Shown in pieces: positions 36,425 to 46,024 of a stretch of 64,000 nt of DNA. Each line of letters opens with the position of its first letter. Within the stretch, counting starts at the first letter, position 1. This stretch comes from Streptomyces sp. XD-27. Its GTDB lineage: Bacteria > Actinomycetota > Actinomycetes > Streptomycetales > Streptomycetaceae. The stretch covers positions 2,046,001-2,110,000 of the forward strand of contig NZ_CP130713.1 in NCBI RefSeq assembly GCF_030553055.1. The letters run 5' to 3'. A program made the position numbers and the translations under genes. A model generated the notes under the pieces. The model was not told where the DNA came from. It ran no database searches and saw nothing but the letters and a program-made list of their open reading frames with translations.

Positions 36425-36565
36425 GGGGCGCAGGGGCAGGTTCTGGAGGCCACCGTGTATTTGTGGCGTAAGCACCCAGAAGCCGACTTCACCGCGCACG
36501 CGCCGTAAATAGACGCTCCAGGACCCGCCCCGGAGGCCCCGGCCGCCGGCACCCGACAACGGCGA

Positions 36566-37711
36566 TCAACCCGCCCCCGCCCGCACCACCCGGGCCAGCG
36601 CCGTCGCCGCGGCCGCGCGCGGTGCGCTGCCACTCGCCCGCCGCCGCGGATGCACCGTATTCGCCAGCAGCACCACAAAAGCCCCCGTCGCCCGGTCCAG
36701 CACCAGGCTCGTCCCCGTGAACCCGGTGTGCCCCGCCGCACCCCGCCCCGCCAGCTCCCCCATGAACCACCCCTGGTCCACCTCGAAGCCCAGCCCCGGC
36801 GCGGCCAGCAGCAGATCCACCGAGTCCGCGGCGAGGATCCGTACGCCCTCGTACGCGCCCCCGCCCAGCAGCGCCCCGCACAACCTGCCCAGGTCCCCGG
36901 CGGTGCCGAACAGCCCGGCGTGCCCGGCGACCCCGCCCAGCGCGTACGCGTTCTCGTCGTGCACCACCCCGCGCAGCATCCCGCGGTCCAGCTTCGCCCA
37001 CGGCCGCCGCTGGTCCTCCGTCGCGGCGATGCGCGGCAGCACCGCGGCGGGCGGCCGGAAGCAGGTGTCGCGCATCCCCAGCGGCCCGGTGACCACGTCC
37101 CGTACCAGCGCGTCCAGCGGCCGCCCCGTGATCCGTTCCAGAATCTCCTGCAACACCAGCAGGTTCAGATCCGAGTAGCACCGCGCGCCGCCCGGCGCGC
37201 TCAGCGGCGGCTCGGCGCGCAGCCGCTCCAGCATCCGCTCCCGCCCCGCGCACTCGTACAGCGGCAGCTCGGGCCGCAGCCCCGAGGTGTGGGTGAGCAG
37301 CTGCCGCACCGTGATCCCGTGCTCGGCGGCGGCCGTGAACTCCGGGGCGTACGCGGCGACGGGCCGGTCCAGCTCCAGCGTCCCGCGCTCGACGCACCAC
37401 ACCGCGACCACGGCGGTGCACAGCTTGGTCAGCGACGCCAGGTCGAAGATCGTGTCGCGGCGCGCCGGCACCCACCGCTCGCGGGGCAGCTCCACGCCCC
37501 GGTCGCAGACCTCGTCGTACGAGGCATAGCGCACCGCCCAGCCGAAGGCCTCGTGGACGAGCGTGTCGCCGCCGCGCCCGGCGAGCACGACGGCGCCCGC
37601 GCACCAGGGCCGCTCGCCCTCGGTGGCCGCGGCCACGCCGCGTACGAGCTCGCCCAACCGGCCAAGCTCACCCGACCCGCTCAGTCCACCCGTTCCCCGG
37701 TCCGCTGCCAT
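36566..37711 (-). CDS. Serine hydrolase, class C beta-lactamase fold
   Basis: 381 residues, no signal peptide. The nucleophile motif is SLTK (in FDLASLTKLCTA, about 93-96), the second motif is YSDLN (about 196-200), and HTGFTG near the C-terminus replaces the KTG box, as in many penicillin-binding-protein-like esterases. It may be a D,D-peptidase, esterase or beta-lactamase relative. ATG at 37711 makes it overlap the upstream MFS gene by 31 bp; no other ATG fits, though a later GTG is possible. Confidence 0.88.
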   Translation of the reverse strand: MAADRGTGGLSGSGELGRLGELVRGVAAATEGERPWCAGAVVLAGRGGDTLVHEAFGWAVRYASYDEVCDRGVELPRERWVPARRDTIFDLASLTKLCTAVVAVWCVERGTLELDRPVAAYAPEFTAAAEHGITVRQLLTHTSGLRPELPLYECAGRERMLERLRAEPPLSAPGGARCYSDLNLLVLQEILERITGRPLDALVRDVVTGPLGMRDTCFRPPAAVLPRIAATEDQRRPWAKLDRGMLRGVVHDENAYALGGVAGHAGLFGTAGDLGRLCGALLGGGAYEGVRILAADSVDLLLAAPGLGFEVDQGWFMGELAGRGAAGHTGFTGTSLVLDRATGAFVVLLANTVHPRRRASGSAPRAAAATALARVVRAGAG

Positions 37712-39003
37712 GGGCGGCACAGTCCCACGAAGCACCCGACCGCCGCGAGCGCGGACCCCAGCTGGACCATGGTCATCGGCACCGCCGTCCGCTCGCCCGC
37801 GATCCCGACCAGCGGCGAGGCGACGGCGCCGACGAGGAAGGAGCTGGTGCCCAGCAGCGCGGACCCCGATCCGGCGGCGTGCCCGGCGCGCTGCAGCGCC
37901 TGCGCGTTGGTGTTCGCCATGATCAGGCCCATCGCGGACATCAGCGCGAACAGCCCCGCGGCCATCCCCGCCAGACTGGCCTTGCCGAACACCCCGGAGG
38001 CCAGCACCAACAGCACGCCCGCCGCCAGGGTGATGGCGGTCAGGCCCACGGCGATCACCTTGTCGGGGCTGACGCGGCCGACGAGGACCTTGCCGTTGAG
38101 CTGTCCGACGGCGACCAGCCCGATCGAGTTGAGGCCGAAGAGCAGGCTGAACGTCTGCGGCGAGGCGCCGTAGATCTCCTGGACGACGAACGCCGACCCG
38201 GAGACGTACGCGAACAGCGCGGCGAAGGCGAACCCGCCGGCCAGCATGTAGCCGGTGAAGACCCGGTCGGCGAGCAGTCCGCGCATGGTGCGCAGCGTGG
38301 GCCCGAGGCCGCCGCTCTGCCGCCGCCCGGGTGGCAGCGTCTCGTCGAGGCACCGCCAGGCCAGCACGGTGAGCAGGGCTCCGACGACGGTGAGGACGAC
38401 GAAGACGCCGCGCCAGTCGGTGATCCGCAGCACCTGGCCGCCGATGAGCGGCGCGATGATCGGCGCGGTGCCGGAGATCAGCATGAGGGTGGAGAAGAAC
38501 CGGGCCATCGCGACGCCGTCGTACAGGTCGCGGACCACGGCCCGCGCGATCACGATCCCGGCCGCGCCGGCCAGGCCCTGGGCGATCCGGAAGCCGACGA
38601 GGAGTCCGGCCGTGGTCGCGAAGGCGCACGCGGCGGTGGCGAGGACGTAGATCACCATCCCGGCCAGCAGCGGCCTGCGGCGCCCCCACTTGTCGCTCAT
38701 GGGCCCGACGAGCAGCTGGCCGAGGGCCATGCCCGCGAGGCAGGCGGTGAGGGTGAGCTGGATGGTGGCGGCGGGGCTGTGCAGCGCGTCGGTGACCTCC
38801 GGCAGGGCCGGGAGGTACATGTCCATGGAGAGCGGCGGCAGCGCGGTGAGCCCGCCGAGGACGAGCGTGGTGAGCCAGGCGGTGCGGCGGGTGGCGGCCC
38901 GCGGCGCGGCAGGGGCGGAGGCGGAGGCAGGGGCGAGGTCCGGGCCCGGCGAACCGGGCCCGGATATGTCGTCCGGTGTGGTCGGGTGGCCGGTCTCCGG
39001 CAT
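37681..39003 (-). CDS. Bcr/CflA family multidrug MFS transporter
   Basis: 440 residues with 12 membrane segments after a 40-residue Pro/Ala-rich cytoplasmic head. PLSMDMYLPALPE (about 59-71) is the Bcr/CflA hallmark in helix 1, and GPMSDKWGRRRPLL (about 101-114) is motif A. It would export drugs such as bicyclomycin or sulfonamides in exchange for protons. ATG 39003 has GGAG upstream. It overlaps the serine hydrolase gene downstream. Confidence 0.92.
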   Translation of the reverse strand: MPETGHPTTPDDISGPGSPGPDLAPASASAPAAPRAATRRTAWLTTLVLGGLTALPPLSMDMYLPALPEVTDALHSPAATIQLTLTACLAGMALGQLLVGPMSDKWGRRRPLLAGMVIYVLATAACAFATTAGLLVGFRIAQGLAGAAGIVIARAVVRDLYDGVAMARFFSTLMLISGTAPIIAPLIGGQVLRITDWRGVFVVLTVVGALLTVLAWRCLDETLPPGRRQSGGLGPTLRTMRGLLADRVFTGYMLAGGFAFAALFAYVSGSAFVVQEIYGASPQTFSLLFGLNSIGLVAVGQLNGKVLVGRVSPDKVIAVGLTAITLAAGVLLVLASGVFGKASLAGMAAGLFALMSAMGLIMANTNAQALQRAGHAAGSGSALLGTSSFLVGAVASPLVGIAGERTAVPMTMVQLGSALAAVGCFVGLCRPWQRTGERVD

Positions 39004-39116
39004 GGGGCAGCTCTCCGTCCGTAGGGGGGATCCGCCCCATGCTCTCAGCCCACTGGCCGACCGGCGCAACCTCGACCTCAGCCGGTCGACGCCGGGACGT
39101 CGGAGGTCGGAGGTCG

Positions 39117-40790
39117 TCAGACCTGCCGCAGCCCGGGGTTCCCGGCCTCCGTGGCGAACGACGCCGCGGTGCTCAGCGTGCCGCCCGGCACGGTCACCGC
39201 CGAGACGGTCTTGTAGTCGGCGCGGGCCTGCTCGGCGTCGAGGCTGACCACGCAGTAGCCGCGGCGGCCGTTGTAGAACTTCAGGTGCGGGTTGGCCGCC
39301 ATGAACGTCGCCCAGTTGGCGGGCTTGTCGGCGCCGTCCTTGCCACTGCTGACGGACGTGCCCACGAACTCCACGCCGACCGTCCGCGAGGCCGGGTCGT
39401 CGAAGTCCCGCTTGATGTCCATGGCGTAGCCGACGTGCACGTCGCCGGTGAGGACGACGAGGTTGGCCACGCCCGCCTGCTCGGCGCCGGCCAGGATCCG
39501 CTCGCGGGAGGCCGGGTAGCCGTCCCAGGCGTCCATGCTGAGCTTGGAGCGCGCCTCGGTGGTGTTCTTGCGGCGGGAGAAGACGACCTGCTGCGGCAGC
39601 ACGTTCCAGGTGGCGGTGGAGCGGCGGAAGCCGTCCAGCAGCCAGCGCTCCTGGGTGGCGCCGATCATCGTGCGGGCCGGGTCCTCCGACTCCGGCCCCG
39701 GGTACTGCCAGCCGTCGCCGTACGCCTGGTCCGAGCGGTACTGCCGGGTGTCGAGGATGTCGAGCTGCGCGAGCCGCCCGTAGTGGAAGCGGCGGTAGAG
39801 CCGCATGTCGGGGCCGTAGGGGCGCTGCGGCATGCGCAGCGGCATGTTCTCCCAGTACGCGCGGTAGGCGGCGGCCCGGCGGATCAGGAACTCCTCCGGC
39901 GGGTTGCCGTCCTCGTCGGTGCCGCCCGCGTAGTTGTTCTCCGTCTCGTGGTCGTCCCAGGTGACGTACCAGGGGAAGGCGGCGTGCGCGGCCTGGAGGT
40001 CGGGGTCGGTCTTGTACAGGGCGTAGCGCAGCCGGTAGTCCTCCAGGGTGACCGTCTCCTGGTTGAACAGGTCGGGCAGCGCGTGGTCGGTGTAGCGGCG
40101 GGCCCCGCCGGCGGCGTCGACCGCGTACTCGTACTGGTAGTCGCCGACGTGGAAGACGGCGTCCAGGTCCTCGTTGGCGAGGTGGCCGAGCGCGGTGTAG
40201 TAGCCGTCGTGGTACGCCTGGCAGGAGGCCAGGCCGAAGCGGGCCTCGGCGACGCGGATGCCGCGTGCGGGCGTGGTGCGGGTGCGGCCGACCGGGCTGA
40301 CCCAGGTGCCCGCGCGGAACCGGTACCAGTAGACGCGGTCGGGGGCGAGGCCGCCCGCCTCGACGTGGACGGTCCAGTCGAACTCGGCGTGGGCCAGGGC
40401 GGTGCCCCGGCGGGCGACCCGGGCGAACCGCTCGTCGTGCGCCAGCTCCCAGGTCACGCGCACCAGGCCGGCGGGCGGCAGCCCGTTGCCCGGCTCGTAC
40501 GGGCGGGGGGCGAGCCGCGTCCACAGGACCACGGAGTCCGGGAGGGGGTCGCCCGAGGCCACGCCGAGCGTGAACGGGTTCTCGGCGAGGGCGCGCGGAG
40601 GCACTTCGGCGGCGTGCGCCTGCGGCAGGTTGGTGGTGAAGGCGAGTGCGGCGGCGGCTGAGGTGGCGGTCAGGAAACGCCGGCGGCCCAGGCGGGCGGC
40701 GGCGGCCCTGATCTTCCCCCGAACTTCGTCCGAGGGTGCCCCCAGGTGGTGCGCGGCGTGCTGGTCGGCTTGGTGTGCCATCTGTCCCAT
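39117..40790 (-). CDS. phoD: Secreted alkaline phosphatase/phosphodiesterase PhoD
   Basis: 557 residues. A Tat signal, GRRRFLTATSAAAALAF (about 35-51), precedes a PhoD_N domain and the PhoD metallophosphatase domain. Metal-ligand regions are FHVGDYQYEY, VTWDDHETENNY and LTGDVHVG. Such enzymes release phosphate from phosphodiesters and monoesters and use Fe3+ and Ca2+. ATG 40790 is chosen for the GGGGAAGG a few bases upstream. Pho regulation is likely from the family, but I do not see a clear PHO box. Confidence 0.93.
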   Translation of the reverse strand: MGQMAHQADQHAAHHLGAPSDEVRGKIRAAAARLGRRRFLTATSAAAALAFTTNLPQAHAAEVPPRALAENPFTLGVASGDPLPDSVVLWTRLAPRPYEPGNGLPPAGLVRVTWELAHDERFARVARRGTALAHAEFDWTVHVEAGGLAPDRVYWYRFRAGTWVSPVGRTRTTPARGIRVAEARFGLASCQAYHDGYYTALGHLANEDLDAVFHVGDYQYEYAVDAAGGARRYTDHALPDLFNQETVTLEDYRLRYALYKTDPDLQAAHAAFPWYVTWDDHETENNYAGGTDEDGNPPEEFLIRRAAAYRAYWENMPLRMPQRPYGPDMRLYRRFHYGRLAQLDILDTRQYRSDQAYGDGWQYPGPESEDPARTMIGATQERWLLDGFRRSTATWNVLPQQVVFSRRKNTTEARSKLSMDAWDGYPASRERILAGAEQAGVANLVVLTGDVHVGYAMDIKRDFDDPASRTVGVEFVGTSVSSGKDGADKPANWATFMAANPHLKFYNGRRGYCVVSLDAEQARADYKTVSAVTVPGGTLSTAASFATEAGNPGLRQV

Positions 40791-41050
40791 GTGGCCTTCC
40801 CCTGACGTGAGGTGACAGGGGAATTGGAGTGGAGAGGAGCGGCGAAGTATTGACCCGTGCACGACACAGATATGTCACGGAGGTGAGCTGTGCATCCGCA
40901 AAGGGCATTCGGCGCAATCCGCCGACGAGGAGGCGACCCGCGCGCCCGCGCAGCGCCGCACGGGCACACGCGACGACGCGCGGCCACACATGACGACGCA
41001 CATGCAGACGCGGCGACGCGCGTGCACCCCATCGCGTACGCTGCCGCCTC

Positions 41051-41809
41051 ATGAGCCAGGTCAACATTTTGTCGAAGGTCGCGGTCGTGACCGGCGCGGG
41101 CTCGGGGATCGGCCGGGCGGTGGCCGTGGAACTCGCCGAGGCGGGCTGGTCCGTGGCGCTGGCCGGCCGCCGGGCGGAACCGCTCGCCGAGACCGCGCGG
41201 CTGGCGGGCGCGGGCGCGCTGCCGGTACCGGCGGACGTCGCCCGGCCCGCCGAGGTGGACGCGCTGTTCGCCGCGGTACGGGACCGCTTCGGCCGCCTGG
41301 ACCTGCTGTTCAACAACGCGGGCGGCTTCGGGCCGCGGGTCCCGGTGGAGGAGCTGGCGTACGAGGACTGGCAGGCGGTGGTCGACACCAACCTCACCGG
41401 GGCGTTCCTGTGCGCGCAGGCCGCGTTCCGGATGATGCGGGCCCAGGATCCACGGGGCGGGCGCATCATCAACAACGGCTCCGTCTCCGCCCATGCGCCC
41501 CGGCCGCACAGCATCGCGTACACGGCGACGAAGCACGCGGTGACGGGCCTGACGAAGTCGCTGTCGCTGGACGGCCGCGCGTACGGCATCGCCTGCGGAC
41601 AGATCGACATCGGCAACGCGGCGACGGACATGACGGAGAGGATGAGCACGGGCGCCCTCCAGGCCGACGGGCGGATCGCGGCGGAGCCGGTGATGGACGT
41701 GGCGGACGTGGCACGCACGGTCCGCCATATGGCGTCGCTGCCGCTGGAGGCGAACGTGCAGTTCGCGACGGTGATGGCGACGACGATGCCGTACATCGGG
41801 CGGGGCTGA
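41051..41809 (+). CDS. Short-chain dehydrogenase/reductase
   Basis: 252 residues. Rossmann motif TGAGSGIG (about 14-21), NNAG (about 89-92), catalytic Ser in NNGSVS and the YTATK pair (Y156, K160). The C-terminal part lacks a clear substrate signature. It is NAD(P)-dependent, and the substrate is unknown. It is divergent from phoD and followed by a phzF-like gene. Confidence 0.93.
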   Translation: MSQVNILSKVAVVTGAGSGIGRAVAVELAEAGWSVALAGRRAEPLAETARLAGAGALPVPADVARPAEVDALFAAVRDRFGRLDLLFNNAGGFGPRVPVEELAYEDWQAVVDTNLTGAFLCAQAAFRMMRAQDPRGGRIINNGSVSAHAPRPHSIAYTATKHAVTGLTKSLSLDGRAYGIACGQIDIGNAATDMTERMSTGALQADGRIAAEPVMDVADVARTVRHMASLPLEANVQFATVMATTMPYIGRG

Positions 41810-41920
41810 GGGGGCTGCGCCGAGGGGTCGGGACTGAGGGCGGGCGGTCGCCTCGTGGGGGGCGAACGGGTGGCGAACCGTCGGGGAATAACGATCGACC
41901 GGCGACCCGTTGGGGTGATC

Positions 41921-42789
41921 ATGACGACGGACCACACCACCGAGGTACTGCGGTACACCGCCTTCTCCACCGACCCCGCCGGCGGCAACCCGGCCGGCAT
42001 CGTGCTGGACGCGGGCGCGCTGGACGACGACACGCGGCTGGCGATAGCCGCCGACGTCGGCTACTCCGAATCGGCCTTCCTCAGCGCCGCCCCGAGGGCC
42101 TCGGCGAACCCGGCCGGGCGTACACCCTCCGCTTCTTCAGTCCGCTCGCGGAGGTCTCGTTCTGCGGGCACGCCACGGTCGCCACGGCCGTCGCGCTGGC
42201 GGAGCGCGTGGGCCCCGGCGACTTCGTCTTCGCCACGCGGGCGGGCACGGTCCCGGTGGCGGTACGCGCGTCCGACGGTGTCCTGCGGGCCACGCTGACC
42301 AGCGTCGAACCGCATGTGGAGCCGGTCGCCGAGGCCGAGGTCACCGAGGCCCTGGCGGCCCTGCGCTGGCCCGCCGCCGACCTTGACCCGGCGCTGCCGC
42401 CGCGCATCGCCTACGCGGGCGCCCGGCACCTGGTGCTCGCCGCCGCCACCCGCGAGCGGCTGGCCGATCTGGACTACGACTTCGACCGGCTGGCGGCGCT
42501 GATGCGCGCCCTGGACCTGACGACGGTTCAGCTGGTGTGGCGTGAGTCGGAGACCGTCTTCCATGTCCGGGACCCGTTCCCGGTCGGCGGGGTCGTGGAG
42601 GACCCGGCGACGGGCGCCGCGGCCGCCGCGTTCGGCGCGTACGCCCGGGAGCTGGGGCTGGTCACCGCGCCGGTCACGCTGACCCTCCACCAGGGCCACG
42701 ACCTCGGGCGGCCGGGCCTGCTGGAGGTGGGGCTGCGAGCCGACGACCCGCGGGTCACGGTCACCGGCGCCGGGACGCGCATCCCCTAG
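41921..42789 (+). pseudogene. PhzF-family protein, frameshifted as sequenced
   Basis: Two frames each encode part of one PhzF protein. The first (ATG 41921) gives EVLRYTAFSTDPAGGNPAG and VGYSESAFLSAAP with the catalytic Glu. The second gives FSPLAEVSFCGHATVATAVA and ends EDPATGAAAAAFG and so on to 42789. Adding one C to the C4 run at 42090-42093 joins them into a normal 289-residue enzyme. As written, translation stops about 70 residues after the break. A sequencing error is likely. Confidence 0.85.
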
Positions 42790-43115
42790 CAGCGCTCGGC
42801 GACGCGCCGCAGATGGGCGGCGAAGACCTGGCGTGCCTCCGGGGTGAGGGACGCCAGGGCGACCATCGCCGTGACGATGACGTCGCACAGCTCGGCGTGG
42901 ACGTCGTCCCAGGAGTGCGTGACCCCTTTGCGGGGGTTCTGACCGGTCACCCCGATCACGGCCTGGGCCACCTCCCCCACCTCCTCGGACACCTTCATCA
43001 GGCGCAGCAGCCGCTCCTGCTCCGGCGGGGCGGAGCTGCTGCCGTCCAGCCAGGCGACGAGCCGGTCGACGGTGTCCCAGGGGCTGCCCTGTTCCCGGCC
43101 TTCTTCATATGGCAT
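42786..43115 (-). CDS. MazG-like nucleotide pyrophosphohydrolase
   Basis: 109 residues, all-alpha NTP pyrophosphatase. The EExxE motif is KVSEEVGEVAQAVIG (about 44-58), and the ExxD motif is in HAELCDVIVTAMVAL (about 75-89). Together these bind Mg2+ and the triphosphate. It may clean up non-canonical nucleotides. ATG 43115 is chosen because GAGAGG (43122-43127) lies 6 nt upstream; an ATG two codons earlier (43121) would abut that site. It overlaps the end of the phzF-like gene by 4 bp. Confidence 0.88.
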   Translation of the reverse strand: MPYEEGREQGSPWDTVDRLVAWLDGSSSAPPEQERLLRLMKVSEEVGEVAQAVIGVTGQNPRKGVTHSWDDVHAELCDVIVTAMVALASLTPEARQVFAAHLRRVAERC

Positions 43116-43159
43116 GGTCATCCTCTCGCCGTTCTCCTCACGATCGAAGAGAGACCGCC

Positions 43160-43794
43160 GTGCGATCTCTGCCGCTCACGCTGGGCGCCCGGCTGCTGCC
43201 CGTCGCCGTCCTGGTCACCGCCGCTCTGGCCATGACCACCGACAGCCACTCCGACACGCACCACGAGCCCCCGCCTCGCCGCCGCGCCCCTCGGTCGGCG
43301 AGCCCGCGCCGAAGGCCCGCTGGACCGCTCCGCCCGGCGCGCCCTGCACGGCGATCCCGGCGGGCACCGTCAAGCAACTCGTACCGGGGGCCAAGCCGGG
43401 CGGCTCCCTCCTGAAGACCACCGACGCCCGCCGCCGCACCGGCTGCTCCTGGCATGCGCTGCACGGCTACGACTACCGCTGGCTGGACGTCACGTACGAC
43501 ATCAGGCCGCAGGGCGACAGCGCAAGCGGCGGGGGCAGCGAGGGCGACGGCCGCGAGGACGACGGCGGCGAGCCGGTCCCGGGGCTGGGCGACACCGCGA
43601 CCGTCAGCGAGCGCGTCACCACCGACGACGGGCAGCGGACGCGCGAGGCGGTCGTCGTCGTTCGCGTAAGCAACGCGGTGGTGACGGTCACGTACAGCGG
43701 CAGCGACTTCGAGTCGGGCAAGGCGCCGGACGCGGACGTGATCCGCGAGGGCGCGCTGACCGCGGCGAGAACGGCCTTGAAGACGCTCCGCTGA
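43160..43794 (+). pseudogene. Secreted hypothetical protein, frameshifted as sequenced
   Basis: The first frame (GTG 43160) gives a clear signal peptide, LPLTLGARLLPVAVLVTAALA. The second frame gives a coherent mature protein with three Cys (GAPCTAIPAGTVKQLV, GCSWHALHGYDYRWLDV) and a Ser/Gly/Asp linker. Adding one C to the C5 run at 43268-43272 fuses them into a 211-residue secreted protein. The mature part resembles streptomycete DUF3558-like secreted proteins in general style only. Function unknown. Confidence 0.7.
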
Positions 43795-44050
43795 CCAGCC
43801 CCGCGTGGCCCTTCGCACCCCGCTGGTTCCCCGGTCAGTTCCCGCGAACGGGGCCGTTCCAGCCGCAGCGCAGCCGGGTATACCCCTGACACGGCAACTG
43901 ACGTGCTACGACGCGCGGTTCGCATGCGATTCCCCCACCCTGTCCCGGCGCGGCGACGCCTGCGCCGGCCAGGCTTCGCGACGCCTCCGGCAGCTCACCG
44001 CACACGTCACGGCCCCCCAACCGATCCCGTCCCAGTAGGGAGGTCCCTCC

Positions 44051-44275
44051 ATGGCCAACAAGGTGGAGCGCAAGGTCACATGGGCAACGCTCGGCGGTCT
44101 CGCCGCCGGCGCCGCCGTCACCCTGCTGAACGCGACCGTCGGCGACGCGGAGCTGATGGGTTCGCTGCCCTCGGCGCTCCAGTACGCCATCACCCTCGTC
44201 GCGCCGCCGCTGATCACCTTCCTCAGCGGCTACGCCGCCCCGCACACGCCTCGCCCGGCCGACGCGTCGAGCTGA
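44051..44275 (+). CDS. Holin-like small membrane protein
   Basis: 74 residues with two hydrophobic segments (about 11-31 and 43-63), a basic head (NKVERKVTW) and a His/Pro/Arg tail. PSALQYAITLVAPPLITFLS resembles a holin-like family common in Streptomyces chromosomes. AGGGAGG lies 7 nt before ATG. It is outside the prophage boundary and no lysin gene is nearby, so a role in lysis is only inferred. Confidence 0.8.
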   Translation: MANKVERKVTWATLGGLAAGAAVTLLNATVGDAELMGSLPSALQYAITLVAPPLITFLSGYAAPHTPRPADASS

Positions 44276-44344
44276 GCCGCCATCACATCCCGTACAGCCG
44301 CTCCCTCTCGGTCCGCCGAGAGGGAGCATCCGTTTGCCCCGCCG

Positions 44345-44998
44345 CTATGCCGGCCGCTCGAGGACCAGCTCGGTCCAGTGCACGTCGCCCCGGCCGAGGT
44401 GGTCGGGACCATGGCCGACGTAGACCGTGCGCAGCCCGTGGCGTTCTGCGAGCGCGGTGGTCTCGTCGGCGGGCACGTCGAACATCCGCCGACCCTCGGG
44501 CGGCGGACCGTGCCGCAAGGAGACGACCAAACGGCCGCCCGGGGCCAGCAGTTCGCACAGCCGCGGCATGGCATCGCCACGCTCGCGCTGGTCCATGTGC
44601 ATCCACACCGCAGAGAGGAGGATCAGGTCGAAGGGCCCCGAGAGACGGGCCAGCCCCGGCAGGGAATCCTCCAGCCACGCGATCGGCTCCTCGGCGTGCA
44701 GCCGCTGTGCCACCCGCCGCAGTTCCGCGACCGGCTCGACGGCCACGACGTCGTACCCGCGCCGGGCCAGCGCGGCCGCGTCCCGGCCGGTGCCCGACCC
44801 GATGTCGGCGACCCGCGCCGGGGCGTGGGGCAGCAGGTGCCGCACCTCGCCATGGACGTCCTCGAACGTCACGCTCTCGTACTGCTCGGCCAGCGCCTCC
44901 GCCGCCTCGGCGTAGTACGGCTGCGCGCCGGCGGCGGGCGCGTACTCACGTTCCGCCCGCCCGCTCCGCTCGCCCTCGATGCTCGTCATCCCCGTCAT
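44345..44998 (-). CDS. Class I SAM-dependent methyltransferase
   Basis: 217 residues. Motif I is VADIGSGTGRDAAAL (about 63-77); post-I acidic residue in VVAVEPVAEL; motif IV DLILLSAVWMH (about 123-133); LAPGGRLVVSLRHG is the post-motif strand. The target is unknown. Two ATGs are possible (44998 and 44989); the longer is given. It is monocistronic. Confidence 0.9.
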   Translation of the reverse strand: MTGMTSIEGERSGRAEREYAPAAGAQPYYAEAAEALAEQYESVTFEDVHGEVRHLLPHAPARVADIGSGTGRDAAALARRGYDVVAVEPVAELRRVAQRLHAEEPIAWLEDSLPGLARLSGPFDLILLSAVWMHMDQRERGDAMPRLCELLAPGGRLVVSLRHGPPPEGRRMFDVPADETTALAERHGLRTVYVGHGPDHLGRGDVHWTELVLERPA

Positions 44999-45099
44999 AC
45001 CCGCACCCTATGGCGCCCCAAGGGCGCGGGCACAGCGAACCAGAGGACACGGCGGCCGTCCCGGCGGGTAGAACCCTGTGAGAGACAGGAGGTGCCGCG

Positions 45100-45306
45100 A
45101 TGGAGTTGGCGAATGCGGTGTGGGGTGGTCTCCTCGTAGCCGGGGTCGTCTTCGAGGTGTGGGCGCTGAACAACGGGACATCGGGAGACACGCTCTCGGA
45201 ACGCGTACGGGCCTGGCTCCGCACGCACACACGCCCGGGACGCGCGCTGTTCGCGGTCGCGTGGACGGGGTTCGCCGTGTGGTTCCTGCTGCACATCCTG
45301 AACTGA
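45100..45306 (+). CDS. Small two-helix membrane protein
   Basis: 68 residues. Hydrophobic segments are at about 5-24 and 48-66, separated by a basic loop (RVRAWLRTHTRPGR). AGGAGG (45087-45092) sits 7 nt before the ATG, a strong ribosome site. Many Streptomyces genomes carry similar small proteins. Function unknown. Confidence 0.8.
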   Translation: MELANAVWGGLLVAGVVFEVWALNNGTSGDTLSERVRAWLRTHTRPGRALFAVAWTGFAVWFLLHILN

Positions 45307-45519
45307 GCCACCGCCTCCCGGACGATCAGCGCGATCAGCCCCCCTGGGCTGCGCAACGGAGGACGTCCACGGCTCCTCTGCTCTCGTCAGAGCCGCTCAT
45401 TCCACCCCGTTTGGCCGATCTCTGCCTTGCTCGACGTGCCCGACCTCTCGCGGCATCGCAGGGTGGACAAGGTGAAGGGCGTAGCCCGCCAAGCAAGGAG
45501 ATGAGAGGAAGGTCGAACG

Positions 45520-45780
45520 ATGGCCAATGACGCCGATGCGAGCTTCGTCGACGCGTTCAAGGAGGTTCACACCCCGGACTCCTTTGCGCGGGCGCTCCTC
45601 GGGCAGGTCCTGCGAGCTGCCCCTGAGAAGATGAGCCAATCCGGCAGCGAGAGCGTCGAGTTCAACGCTCGGTTCACCGTGGCTCGCCCGGGCACGTATC
45701 GGACCAGCACACAGAGCGTCGGCGTGTGCATTTGCGTGATTATCGACGGCTGGGAGATCTGCGCTTGCGTGGAGATCTGA
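45520..45780 (+). CDS. Small protein with a symmetric Cys-x-Cys C-terminus (possible peptide precursor)
   Basis: 86 residues. A hydrophilic leader-like N-terminus (about 1-65) ends in TYRTSTQSVG and is followed by a hydrophobic tail, VCICVIIDGWEICACVEI, with C-x-C, 7 residues, C-x-C. All four Cys of the protein are in these 14 residues. GAGAGGAAGG (45503-45512) gives a good start. It could be a precursor of a ribosomally made modified peptide, or a small metal-binding protein. No maturation enzyme gene is seen in the window. It is the last chromosomal gene before the prophage. Confidence 0.7.
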   Translation: MANDADASFVDAFKEVHTPDSFARALLGQVLRAAPEKMSQSGSESVEFNARFTVARPGTYRTSTQSVGVCICVIIDGWEICACVEI

Positions 45781-45882
45781 GCATCAGCGGCCTCTATCGT
45801 TCCGGATCCTGAACGCCGGAAAGGCGTAACCGTGCTGGTCACGGGCCCGAGGTGATCACCTCTGGCGATCACCCCAGGAGGC

Positions 45883-45949
45883 GGCGGACGAGTCGGCCTG
45901 TACGCCGGGTTCTGTCCACCGAGGGGGCACGCACCTCGGACGGCGATCA
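45883..45949 (-). other. rnpB 3'-end fragment = prophage attachment site
   Basis: Read on the minus strand, this stretch contains GGACAGAACCCGGC followed by GTACAGGCCGACTCGTC. That is the conserved 3' terminus of class A RNase P RNA (family Rfam RF00010). A hairpin, CCGAGG with CCTCGG, precedes it. The remaining 300 or so nt of the RNA, which would lie at higher coordinates, are absent; phage sequence follows instead. A short identical segment of a conserved RNA gene at a prophage edge is the usual signature of an att core. The intact rnpB should be at the other end of the element. Confidence 0.72.
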
Positions 45950-46024
45950 CGTTGAGGCTCTGACCTGCAACGGAACCCCTCCCAGCATCTTTCAGCGGCT
46001 CACGCCGCCTTCCCGTACGGTCCC

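Noticed and set aside
37681..42033. A 1,450-codon reading frame on the minus strand
   Set aside because: Only its last third is a real gene (the Bcr/CflA transporter from 39003). The rest is out-of-frame antisense of phoD and the dehydrogenase, with Arg/Ala-rich low-information sequence caused by high GC.
44051..45306. Second prophage remnant around the holin-like gene
   Set aside because: The neighbours are ordinary chromosomal genes (methyltransferase, small membrane protein); no other phage gene is seen and such holin-like genes are common in Streptomyces.
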